Position numbers and translations under genes: made by a program. Under the pieces are notes generated by a model. The model searched no databases and was not told where the DNA came from. It saw only the letters and a program-made list of their open reading frames with translations. Shown piece by piece: positions 23,489 through 30,597 of a stretch of 50,056 bases of DNA (position 1 is its first letter; every line of letters starts with the position of its first letter). The DNA is from Nitrospiria bacterium (GTDB lineage: Bacteria; Nitrospirota; UBA9217). The stretch is taken from NCBI GenBank assembly GCA_919902495.1, contig CAKKRC010000015.1, forward strand, positions 1 through 50,056, given 5' to 3'.

Positions 23489-23949
23489 CATATCTTTGGA
23501 TTAGCATACTTTAGGAGGGAGTACAGATGGTTAAGAATCACATCTCGTCTTTCTGTTTTATCATCTTGATTATTGAAATGCTCGGGCCATTGTCGATACT
23601 TTTCCCAAGCAGCATCGAAGCTAGCACGAGCGGACGCGTCAATAAAGGGTTCAAATCTGATTTTGGCTTTTTCATGATCACGTTCAATCGTCTCGGTATG
23701 AATTTCTCTCATATTGAACCATCCAGCATCGGCATCAGTCATGCTCTTGGTATGACGAAGGGTATAGATATAGTCAACAAAGGCGGTGCGAAAGTCAGCA
23801 GCGGCTTTGTTGAATTCGGTGATTCGGATGGCCTCAATGCTGCGGGAAATAGCGAGACGATGTTCAAAAAGTGTTCGTGCAAAATAGACAACTATTCCAC
23901 CAAAGAATGTACCGGAAAAGAAAATAATGTAATTGATAAGTTCGTCCAT
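23488..23949 (-). CDS. first cassette gene: membrane-anchored protein of unknown function
   Basis: This 153-residue protein has one N-terminal membrane helix (NYIIFFSGTFFGGIVVYFA, residues about 6-24) and a charged helical C-terminal part (residues 30-150). It is of the small, orphan kind usually found in integron cassettes. No catalytic motif is visible. It is the cassette nearest to the integrase, and its stop abuts the attC at 23488. A weak GGGGAAA precedes the ATG at 23949. Confidence 0.58.
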   Translation of the reverse strand: MDELINYIIFFSGTFFGGIVVYFARTLFEHRLAISRSIEAIRITEFNKAAADFRTAFVDYIYTLRHTKSMTDADAGWFNMREIHTETIERDHEKAKIRFEPFIDASARASFDAAWEKYRQWPEHFNNQDDKTERRDVILNHLYSLLKYANPKI

Positions 23950-24346
23950 AGTGGTTATTTCCCCATATGTACTTTTATGATTGGAGTAGTCGCAACAGCT
24001 ATGTACTTTGCGTTTGAATTTCGCAGTCGATTTTGAGGCCTGCTCAGCGGCGTAAGTCCGTCTGGAGCGTACGGTTGGAAAATTCCAACCAGTGATTATC
24101 TATCCGTCTCCGGCTAGTAAAACACAAAATTCTGTTCTTTACCAGCCTGCAAAAATAATGCTCGACTTCTGTGGTGCGAGATCAGTTCGTAGTACTTCAA
24201 CCGTACAATATCATCCGTTCAAATAACAGTAGCATAGATGGCTGTAATGGGTCAATCGATTTGCTGATCAATGGGAGAAATGCAACTGTATGCTCTGAAA
24301 GGCTGGTACAAGGCTGAATTTGGCAGGATCGAAGGGTGCCTGGTAC
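23950..24346. other. leader region between integrase and first cassette; attI candidate
   Basis: No gene is visible here. A palindrome, GTTGGAA-AA-TTCCAAC, lies at 24074-24089; TTCCAAC reads GTTGGAA in cassette direction, and the first cassette's R'' is ATCCAAC, six of seven complementary. Left of it (24035-24070) GCTCAG-CGG pairs with CCG-T-CT-G-GAGC, an attC-like stem. Together they may mark the attI recombination site or a worn attC. A cassette promoter on the minus strand is expected; the best I see is TTGACC (24255-24250) with an 18-bp spacer to TACTGT (24231-24226), which is weak. Confidence 0.4.
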
Positions 24347-24375
24347 TTGACAGGTGAACGAACGTTCACTATAAT
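24347..24375 (+). promoter_or_regulatory. intI promoter with LexA-type operator
   Basis: A perfect consensus promoter: TTGACA (24347-24352), 17-bp spacer, TATAAT (24370-24375). The spacer contains the palindrome GTGAACGAACGTTCAC (24354-24369), whose core GAAC-N4-GTTC at 24356-24367 fits the Bacillus-type SOS box GAACRNRYGTTY. A repressor bound there would cover both promoter boxes. Transcription starts near 24382, about 57 nt before the ATG. Confidence 0.75.
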
Positions 24376-24438
24376 TAAAACGAATCGTCAGTGTGGTAAA
24401 TATATGCCGCGTCTAATGGGCCATTGAGGGATGCTAAT

Positions 24439-25875
24439 ATGAAAAACATACATCCGGATATTCTCTCGCGTTTTGATAACATCTTGAAATTGCGGAAGCT
24501 TCCCTTTCTTTTGCATTCCGACTATCGGAAATGGCTGCGGTATTTCCTGGATTTTCAGTCCAAATGTTCGCAGCCCGGTGAACGGTCGGTTCAGGTCCGG
24601 CTGTTCTCTGAAAAACTCCGATCAAAGGGACAGACTGAAGCGCAGGTGAGGCAGGCGGCAGATGCCGTCTCTCTTTTTTTTACTTCCCAGCAGAAGGCAC
24701 CGGTCGCTCATTCATCGACACGATCGGGCGCTGTTCCGGATACTGTCGTGCAAGGTGTCGCAGAACAGCCGTGCACGCGGGTCCCCGATCTGCCGCCCGC
24801 GGTGAAGGAGTCCGGCATGATATGCGAGCCACCCGGACCGCCGGTTCCCGATGGTCACAGCTGGCGGCGCAAAGGACGGTTTGATGATTGGCGCTGTCTG
24901 AGAAAAACAGATCATCCTGCATGGGACGCTATCATTGCCTCGCTTGCCGATGAGATAAAGACCAGGCATTACTCCAGAAAAACGCTTCAGCATTATGCGA
25001 ACTGGACGAGAAAATACCAGAGCTATTTATTGCATAAGGATCCGTCCAGCCTCTCTCCGCGGGACGTCAAGAATTATCTCACCTATCTCGCCGTAAATTG
25101 CAAAGTATCCTCGTCGACGCAGAATCTGGCTTTCAATGCCCTGTTATTCCTGTACAGGCATGTTCTCAAAAAAGATTTCGGCGATCATAAGGATATTCCC
25201 CGCGCGAAGAGATCCACCTATGTCCCGGTGGTGCTCTCGCGCGAAGAAGTCCAGGAGATTCTTGCCAGGCTGGGACAGCCGTATCATCTTATCGCCAAGC
25301 TGCAGTACGGCTGCGGCTTGCGTTGCTTTGAAGCGGTGAAGGTGCGCGTGAAAGATTTCAATTTTGATGCGGGTCTGCTTACGATCAAGGGAAAAGGCGG
25401 CAAGAGCCGGGTAGTGCCCATACCGAACAAGATGATGCCGGAATTGCTCGCTCAAATGACGTTCGTGAAAAAGCTGCATGCCGACGATCTGGCTTCCGGA
25501 TATGCCGGCGTGTTTCTCGAAGACCAATTGGAAAAGAAATATCCTAACGCTGTAAGAGAGTTCCAATGGCAATGGTTCTTCCCGCAGGCATCATTGACAG
25601 TCGCTGCGATCTCCGGAGAGAAGCGGCGGTACCACGTGCATGACTCGCGTTTTCAGGATGCGATGTATCTCGCTGTGAGAAAAGCCCAGCTCACCAAGCG
25701 CGTAACAACTCACACGTTCCGCCATTCCTTTGCCACCCATCTCCTGCAGGCGAACTATGATATCCGCACGATCCAGACGCTTCTCGGCCACGCCGACGTC
25801 AGGACGACGATGATCTACACTCACTGCGTGCCGAGCAAGACACTCAAAGAAATCAGAAGCCCCCTCGATTTCTGA
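24439..25875 (+). CDS. intI: integron integrase IntI with an extra N-terminal domain
   Basis: The 478-residue tyrosine recombinase holds the catalytic Arg in YGCGLRCFEAVKVRVKDF, Lys in KGKGGKSRVVPIP, HTFRHSFATHLL, LLGHADV and the nucleophile Tyr in TTMIYTH. The extra helix found only in integron integrases is present: EDQLEKKYPNAVREFQWQW followed by HVHDSRFQDAM, and it ends RSPLDF as IntI proteins do. Typical IntI is about 320-340 residues; here about 140 extra N-terminal residues form what looks like a second core-binding domain (about 5-78), followed by a Pro-rich linker, before the usual one (about 150-240). ATG at 24439 was chosen over TTG at 24424 because GAGGG lies about 9 bp upstream. 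Confidence 0.93.
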   Translation: MKNIHPDILSRFDNILKLRKLPFLLHSDYRKWLRYFLDFQSKCSQPGERSVQVRLFSEKLRSKGQTEAQVRQAADAVSLFFTSQQKAPVAHSSTRSGAVPDTVVQGVAEQPCTRVPDLPPAVKESGMICEPPGPPVPDGHSWRRKGRFDDWRCLRKTDHPAWDAIIASLADEIKTRHYSRKTLQHYANWTRKYQSYLLHKDPSSLSPRDVKNYLTYLAVNCKVSSSTQNLAFNALLFLYRHVLKKDFGDHKDIPRAKRSTYVPVVLSREEVQEILARLGQPYHLIAKLQYGCGLRCFEAVKVRVKDFNFDAGLLTIKGKGGKSRVVPIPNKMMPELLAQMTFVKKLHADDLASGYAGVFLEDQLEKKYPNAVREFQWQWFFPQASLTVAAISGEKRRYHVHDSRFQDAMYLAVRKAQLTKRVTTHTFRHSFATHLLQANYDIRTIQTLLGHADVRTTMIYTHCVPSKTLKEIRSPLDF

Positions 25876-25909
25876 CGCAAATTCTGTTTATCCTTCGCCG
25901 CGTTAATGT

Positions 25910-25915
25910 TATAAT
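25910..25915 (+). promoter_or_regulatory. -10 box of a probably leaderless EndoQ message
   Basis: TATAAT at 25910-25915 lies 7 bp before the ATG at 25923, with no Shine-Dalgarno sequence between; the transcript would start within one or two bases of the ATG. The -35 region (GTTTAT, 18-bp spacer) is poor. Confidence 0.45.
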
Positions 25916-25922
25916 TGTCTCC

Positions 25923-27194
25923 ATGCGTTTCCTCGCCGACCTCCACATCCATTCCCGCTACTCCCGCGCAACGAGCAAGGACATGTCCCCGGAAGGCATC
26001 GGGAAGTGGGCGCAGCTCAAGGGCATCAGGGTCATCGGCACGGGCGACTTCACCCATCCCCAGTGGTTCCAGGAACTGGGGGACAAGCTTGAGCCGACCG
26101 GGAACGGGTTGTTCACGCTGAAGAAGGAATTCCCTGCTACCGATGTTCCTGAGTCCTGCAAGGCCGAGGTTTCCTTTCTCCTAACCGCAGAGATAAGCTG
26201 TATCTACAGCAAGGGCGGCAGGACGCGGAAGGTCCATGCCCTCGTGCTGGCGCCTGATTTCGAAACGGTCAGCCGCATCAGCGCGTCACTTGCGAAGATC
26301 GGCAATCTTTCCTCCGACGGCAGGCCGATCCTGGGGCTTGACGCGAAAGCGCTCCTCCGGATCGTGCTGGACGCGTCGCCGGACGCCCTGTTCATCCCGG
26401 CCCACGCGTGGACCCCGCATTTCTCCGTGTTCGGCTCGGCCTCGGGTTTCGATTCGCTGGAGGAATGCTTCGAGGAGCTGACGCCGCACGTCCACGCCAT
26501 CGAGACCGGCCTCTCGTCGGACCCGCCCATGAACTGGAGGCTTTCGGCCCTCGACGGGATCACGCTCATTTCCAATTCCGACGCCCACTCGCCGTCGAAG
26601 ATCGGGCGCGAGGCAACGATCTTCGATACGGAGATCGCCTACGCTTCCATGCGGGATGCCATCAGAACACGAAAAGGATTTCTCGGGACCGTCGAGTTCT
26701 TCCCCGAAGAGGGGAAGTATCATTTCGACGGCCATAAGGCCTGCGGCGTCAGTCTCTCGCCGGCCGAGACGCGGCGGCACAACGAGACCTGCCCGCTCTG
26801 CCTTAAAAAAGTGACCGTCGGCGTGATGAACCGCGTCGAGAAGCTTGCCGACCGGGAAGAAGGGTACCGTCCGGATCACGCCCCGCTCTTTCATTCCCTC
26901 ATCCCCCTCCAGGAGATCATTGCGGAAACACTGAAGGTGGGAGCAAGCAGTAAAAAAGTTGCCAGGGCCTATCTGGCGCTCCTGGAACAGCTGGGGAACG
27001 AGCACACCATCCTCATGGATTCCCCGCTCGATGCTATCGAAGCCGCCGGATCGCCCTTGCTTCGCGAGGCTGTCGCCCGCATGCGTGCCGGGAATGTCCG
27101 TATCATCCCCGGGTACGACGGCGAGTACGGGAAGGTCAGGACCTTTGTGGATTCGGAAAAGAACGAGGCGAAATGGCAGATGCAGCTGCTGTGA
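25923..27194 (+). CDS. endonuclease Q family protein (PHP domain DNA repair nuclease)
   Basis: The 423-residue protein starts MRFLADLHIHSRYSRAT, the first PHP metal-binding motif (HxH at 8 and 10), and continues with GTGDFTHPQW, PAHAWTPHFSVFG and LISNSDAHSP, which carry further metal ligands. A zinc-binding module follows with KACGVSLSP and RRHNETCPLC, and then a helical C-terminus. This layout and length match endonuclease Q (long listed as TIGR00375), which nicks DNA 5' to uracil, hypoxanthine, xanthine or abasic sites and is found in Thermococcales, some methanogens and scattered bacteria. It starts 47 bp after intI on the same strand but has its own -10 box. Confidence 0.85.
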   Translation: MRFLADLHIHSRYSRATSKDMSPEGIGKWAQLKGIRVIGTGDFTHPQWFQELGDKLEPTGNGLFTLKKEFPATDVPESCKAEVSFLLTAEISCIYSKGGRTRKVHALVLAPDFETVSRISASLAKIGNLSSDGRPILGLDAKALLRIVLDASPDALFIPAHAWTPHFSVFGSASGFDSLEECFEELTPHVHAIETGLSSDPPMNWRLSALDGITLISNSDAHSPSKIGREATIFDTEIAYASMRDAIRTRKGFLGTVEFFPEEGKYHFDGHKACGVSLSPAETRRHNETCPLCLKKVTVGVMNRVEKLADREEGYRPDHAPLFHSLIPLQEIIAETLKVGASSKKVARAYLALLEQLGNEHTILMDSPLDAIEAAGSPLLREAVARMRAGNVRIIPGYDGEYGKVRTFVDSEKNEAKWQMQLL

Positions 27195-27215
27195 GATAAT
27201 ACAAACGTATAGAGT

Positions 27216-27305
27216 ATTGTCATTGCGAGTGACCGAAGGGAACGCGGCAATCTCGCTGTAAAGTAATAGATTGCTTCGTCGCTACGCTTCTCGCAATGAC
27301 ACAAT
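27216..27305. repeat. CATTGCGAG-family inverted repeat
   Basis: Left arm TTGTCATTGCGAGTGACCGA (27216 on) and right arm GATTGCTTCGTCGCTACGCT with TCTCGCAATGACACAA (to 27305) are imperfect complements. This element type is widespread between genes of unrelated bacteria. It separates EndoQ from the next gene. Confidence 0.8.
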
Positions 27306-27349
27306 GTTTTGTGTGTTTATCATAGTATGACGACGGAGAACAACTAACC

Positions 27350-27874
27350 ATGGAAAAAAAGATCATCATGATCTCCCTGCTGGGCGCGGTGGTGCTCGCC
27401 AGCCTGATCGCGGGCGCCATTGCCCTGAGGAAGAACGATCTCACCGCCCTCAACCGGGACCACACCTGGTATGTCGAGTATGATACCGCTGCGAGAAAGG
27501 ACTTGCTGGTACAGGGCAGCAAACTCAAGAGCATCAAGGGCGACATCAACAAAATGATCATTGCCCTGAACAAGGCGACCTTCGAGGCGGAATCAGCCGG
27601 CGCCCAGGGGGCAGGGGTCCCGCTCGAACCGCCGACGCTGCGGCTTCAGAGCGTCGCGGAGGGCATCGCCCATGTCGAGATCATCGGCGCCGAATATCTG
27701 ACACAGCGCATGGGAACGTCGGGGGCGCAGAACTATCTGGCTGCAGCGACCTACTCGCTCACCGAAGCGCCGGGCGTCCGGGGGGTCGACTTCGTATTTC
27801 CGGTGGGAGACCACGCGGCGCCGGGCGTCTATACGCGGGAGAGCTTCAGGGACTATGTGATCGTGGCACGGTAG
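27350..27874 (+). CDS. membrane-anchored GerMN-like domain protein
   Basis: The 174-residue protein has a single N-terminal membrane helix (residues 4-26, MISLLGAVVLASLIAGAIAL) and a periplasmic part whose second half, EYLTQRMGTSGAQNYLAAAT and then YSLTEAPGVRGVDFVF, follows the GerMN pattern (short helix, LxALxxxPGVxxVxFxxxG). GerMN domains are found in spore germination and lipoprotein assembly factors and are thought to bind extracellular partners. No operon partner is obvious. GGAGAAC lies about 12 bp before the ATG. Confidence 0.6.
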   Translation: MEKKIIMISLLGAVVLASLIAGAIALRKNDLTALNRDHTWYVEYDTAARKDLLVQGSKLKSIKGDINKMIIALNKATFEAESAGAQGAGVPLEPPTLRLQSVAEGIAHVEIIGAEYLTQRMGTSGAQNYLAAATYSLTEAPGVRGVDFVFPVGDHAAPGVYTRESFRDYVIVAR

Positions 27875-27918
27875 TCGAAAGTCGAAATTACTTTACAGAG
27901 GCAATTCAACTGAGATCA

Positions 27919-27993
27919 CCCCACCTGACCTCCCCTTAGCAAGGGGAGGGACGCTTTACATCCCCTCCTTGCCAAGGAGGGGTTGGGGAGGTG
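27919..27993. repeat. CTCCTTGCCAAGGAGGGG-family inverted repeat
   Basis: CCACCTGACCTCCCCTTAGC (from 27921) is complementary to GCCAAGGAGGGGTTGGGGAG (27971 on); the core of the second half is CCCCTCCTTG-CCAAGGAGGGG, nearly a palindrome by itself. It ends 24 bp before the GalT-like start. Confidence 0.78.
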
Positions 27994-28017
27994 GTTCTAA
28001 ACCCCGGAGGGGAACGC

Positions 28018-29070
28018 ATGGCGGCAATACAGTTCGAACGATACGGATCGACCTTCAGGATCCTGAATCCCTTCAACGATTTCACCGAGGAAGAACATAC
28101 GGTCGAGGTCCGGAAGGACCCGCTGCTGCACGATACGAGCATTTACAATCCTTATTTGAAGGACAAAGCGAAGGCATTCTTCGGCCAGAATGACGGGGAT
28201 CTGATCCGGAAGCTGGCCGAGGACTCCGCCGCGAACTGCATTTTCTGCGGCGACAACGTCCGTCAGAAGACGGCCCGCTATCCCGACGACATCGTGCCCG
28301 GCGGCAGGCTGGAGCTGGGCGAAGCTGTCCTCTTCGCCAACCTGTTCTCGCTGGCGCCGCACCATCCCGTGATCGTCCTGTCGAAGGACCACTTCCTTCG
28401 GCCCGGGGAGATCACATCATCCCACCTGGCGGACGGCCTCTCGCTGGCGAGGCGCTATCTGAAAGAGGTCTCCGAACGCGACCCGGCCCTTTCCTTCGCA
28501 ACGGTGAACGCCAACTACCTCCTGCCCGCGGGCGCAAGCCTCGTCCATCCCCACATGCAGATGCTCGCGACGCAGGTGCCCTATACCTATCACGCGCGCC
28601 TCCTGGACGGCGTGTCGTTCTACCTTCTGCAGAACGGCACGCACTACTTCCCGGACCTCATCGCCGAGGAACGGTCCCTCGGCGAGCGATACATCTGTCA
28701 GCAGGGGGCGTGGCACTGGATCTCGGCGTTCTCGCCCATGGGGAGCAACGAGATCATGGCGGTCCATGACGAGGAGAGCGACCTGGGCAGGATCACGGTC
28801 AAGGACCTGCGCGACCTCAGCGACGGCATCACGCGGGTCCTGGCCCTGTACGAAGGCATGGGCCATATGAGCTTCAACTTCGCGCTCTATTCGGCGCGGG
28901 GCGGCGAAACGGTCGGCTTCCGCTGCCTGTTCAAGATCGTGAACCGCCAGAACCTCTATCCCAACTACCGGAACGACGACTATTTCCTGCAGAAGCTGCT
29001 CCAGTCCGAGCTGATCCTGAACCTTCCCGAGGACCTGGCGGCGGAGGCGAGGAAGCGCTTCTGTTCTTGA
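28018..29070 (+). CDS. galactose-1-phosphate uridylyltransferase-like HIT superfamily protein
   Basis: The 350-residue protein has the branch-III HIT motif SLVHPHMQML (HPHxQ; GalT has HPHGQ), a zinc-like CIFCGDN, and GGRLELGEAVLFANLFSLAPHHPVIVLS, which follows the GalT layout of two HIT-like halves. The second half with YEGMGHMSFNF matches the C-terminal GalT domain. GalT transfers UMP between UDP-glucose and galactose-1-phosphate. No Leloir genes are beside it, so it may act on another sugar phosphate or nucleotide; related orphan proteins (DUF4922-like) exist. Start ATG at 28018 has CGGAGGGGAA upstream; the codons before it belong to the repeat. Confidence 0.72.
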   Translation: MAAIQFERYGSTFRILNPFNDFTEEEHTVEVRKDPLLHDTSIYNPYLKDKAKAFFGQNDGDLIRKLAEDSAANCIFCGDNVRQKTARYPDDIVPGGRLELGEAVLFANLFSLAPHHPVIVLSKDHFLRPGEITSSHLADGLSLARRYLKEVSERDPALSFATVNANYLLPAGASLVHPHMQMLATQVPYTYHARLLDGVSFYLLQNGTHYFPDLIAEERSLGERYICQQGAWHWISAFSPMGSNEIMAVHDEESDLGRITVKDLRDLSDGITRVLALYEGMGHMSFNFALYSARGGETVGFRCLFKIVNRQNLYPNYRNDDYFLQKLLQSELILNLPEDLAAEARKRFCS

Positions 29071-29178
29071 TGTTCCGGATTCTTTAATAAAGATCCGCAG
29101 TCTTCGACCAGGGAGGAGCCTTGATCCCCTTTATCAGGCGGTTGAGAAGCGATTATTTCTCAAATCGGGAAGAACATA

Positions 29179-29287
29179 TCTCGCAGCGTCGCGGAGTTCG
29201 CAGAGTAAAACGGAAAAACTGTTCCGTGCTGGAACCAAGACCTAACGGTTTTGATTTAACTCTGCGTCCTCCGCGGGCTCTGCGAGA
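29179..29287. repeat. inverted repeat, GCAGAG/GCGGAG family, in leader of the D15-type gene
   Basis: Left arm TCTCGCAGCGTCGCGGAGTT (29179-29209) and right arm TTTAACTCTGCGTCCTCCGC to GAGA (29255-29287) are complementary. It precedes the ATG of the outer membrane gene by 25 bp, so the hairpin would be in its leader. Confidence 0.78.
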
Positions 29288-29312
29288 GAAGCCTTTTTTG
29301 TTCCGGCTTGTC

Positions 29313-30590
29313 ATGTCTTCGATCCTTCGACTCTGCGCTGTCGTACTACTCATGCTGGCCATGGCCCAGCATTGCTACGCAGAGACCGGCACCGGTCTCC
29401 TTCCCGACCGCAGGAAGCCGCAGTTCATGAACGATCAGGGCTACTATGTCTTCCCGATGCCCTACAGCATCCCCGGCGTGGGCGCGGGTCTCGGCATCAT
29501 GGGCATCGGCATGAACCTTGGCGGCACCTACACCGACGCCTTCGGGTTCGTGCTGGGAGGCGGACTGAAGGGTGAAGGGGGCGGGATCACCGATATTCAT
29601 ATCGTGCCACGGACGCTTCTCCTGGACATCACGGGCATGAACTTCGGGAAGTCCACGATCACGAACTTCAAGCAGCGCGGCATGGAGACCGACAAGCACG
29701 ATTATTCCTATCTCCAGTTCAACAACTATTACTTCGCCGGTGGCAGGCTCACGGCGACGTTCGCCGACCGCCTGTTCGAGGTCTACGGGGGCGGCTACCG
29801 TATCGGCTCGGAGCTGGACAAGGTCCTTGACCAGAACAAGAACACGATCCTGGAGACCCAGGATTCTCCGAAGTGGCGGACGAAGGTCTACGGGCTGGGA
29901 GTGCGGGGAGACCTGACCGACGATTACTATGATCCGCGCCGGGGAGTCAGGCTGGATGTGAGCAGGTGGTGGTCGCCGCCGGCAAAATCGAGCGATCCCG
30001 ACTTCTTCCGCATCGAGTACAATGCGGCTGCCTATCTGCCTCTTGGAAAACGGAGCACGTGGGTATTCAACTATTTCCGGTCAGATGCCCATGTCGACCG
30101 TCAAGGCGAGACGGACCGGCTTGCGATCGAGAATGAACAGGGATTGAACTGCAGCGATCCGACGTTGACACAGCAGGAGAAGAGGGACTGCGACAGTGTC
30201 GTCAGCAACATCATCGCCGGGAACACCTACGGGACCGCGACGGGCCTCGGCGGGACGAGCCGCATGCGGTCCTACCCGAACGAGCGGTTCTCCGGCGCCC
30301 ACACGGTCTTCTACGGCACCGAGGTCCGGTGGACCCTGACCGAGGAGGCACATCCCTTCGACATTTTTATCGCCAAGGACGTGCGCACGCTCCTGCAGGT
30401 GGCGGTCTTCTACGAGCTGGGAAGCGCCGCGGATCTCCGGGATCAACTGGGGGATATCTATCGCGCCTCCTACGGAGCAGGGTTCCGGATGGTAACGGCG
30501 TCGGGCCTGGTGATCCGGGCGGACGTGGCAACGGGGAAGGAAGGGATCGAGACCACGATCCTCTTCGGGTATCCCTGGGAGTCGTTCTGA
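29313..30590 (+). CDS. outer-membrane surface antigen (D15/Omp85-type barrel) protein
   Basis: From the ATG at 29313 (MSSILRLCAVVLLMLAMAQH) there is a signal peptide of about 23 residues ending CYAETG, then a 400-residue mature part with alternating aromatic/glycine strands (for example YGLGVRGDLTDDYYDPRRGVRLDVS), the conserved D15 element (DPRRGxxL) and a C-terminal aromatic residue (WESF) typical of outer-membrane barrels. No POTRA domains are present, so it is a short barrel-only member. Earlier in-frame codons (from 29121) are repeat sequence. It precedes the HD-GYP protein by 8 bp and may be co-transcribed. Confidence 0.75.
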   Translation: MSSILRLCAVVLLMLAMAQHCYAETGTGLLPDRRKPQFMNDQGYYVFPMPYSIPGVGAGLGIMGIGMNLGGTYTDAFGFVLGGGLKGEGGGITDIHIVPRTLLLDITGMNFGKSTITNFKQRGMETDKHDYSYLQFNNYYFAGGRLTATFADRLFEVYGGGYRIGSELDKVLDQNKNTILETQDSPKWRTKVYGLGVRGDLTDDYYDPRRGVRLDVSRWWSPPAKSSDPDFFRIEYNAAAYLPLGKRSTWVFNYFRSDAHVDRQGETDRLAIENEQGLNCSDPTLTQQEKRDCDSVVSNIIAGNTYGTATGLGGTSRMRSYPNERFSGAHTVFYGTEVRWTLTEEAHPFDIFIAKDVRTLLQVAVFYELGSAADLRDQLGDIYRASYGAGFRMVTASGLVIRADVATGKEGIETTILFGYPWESF

Positions 30591-30597
30591 CCTCATC

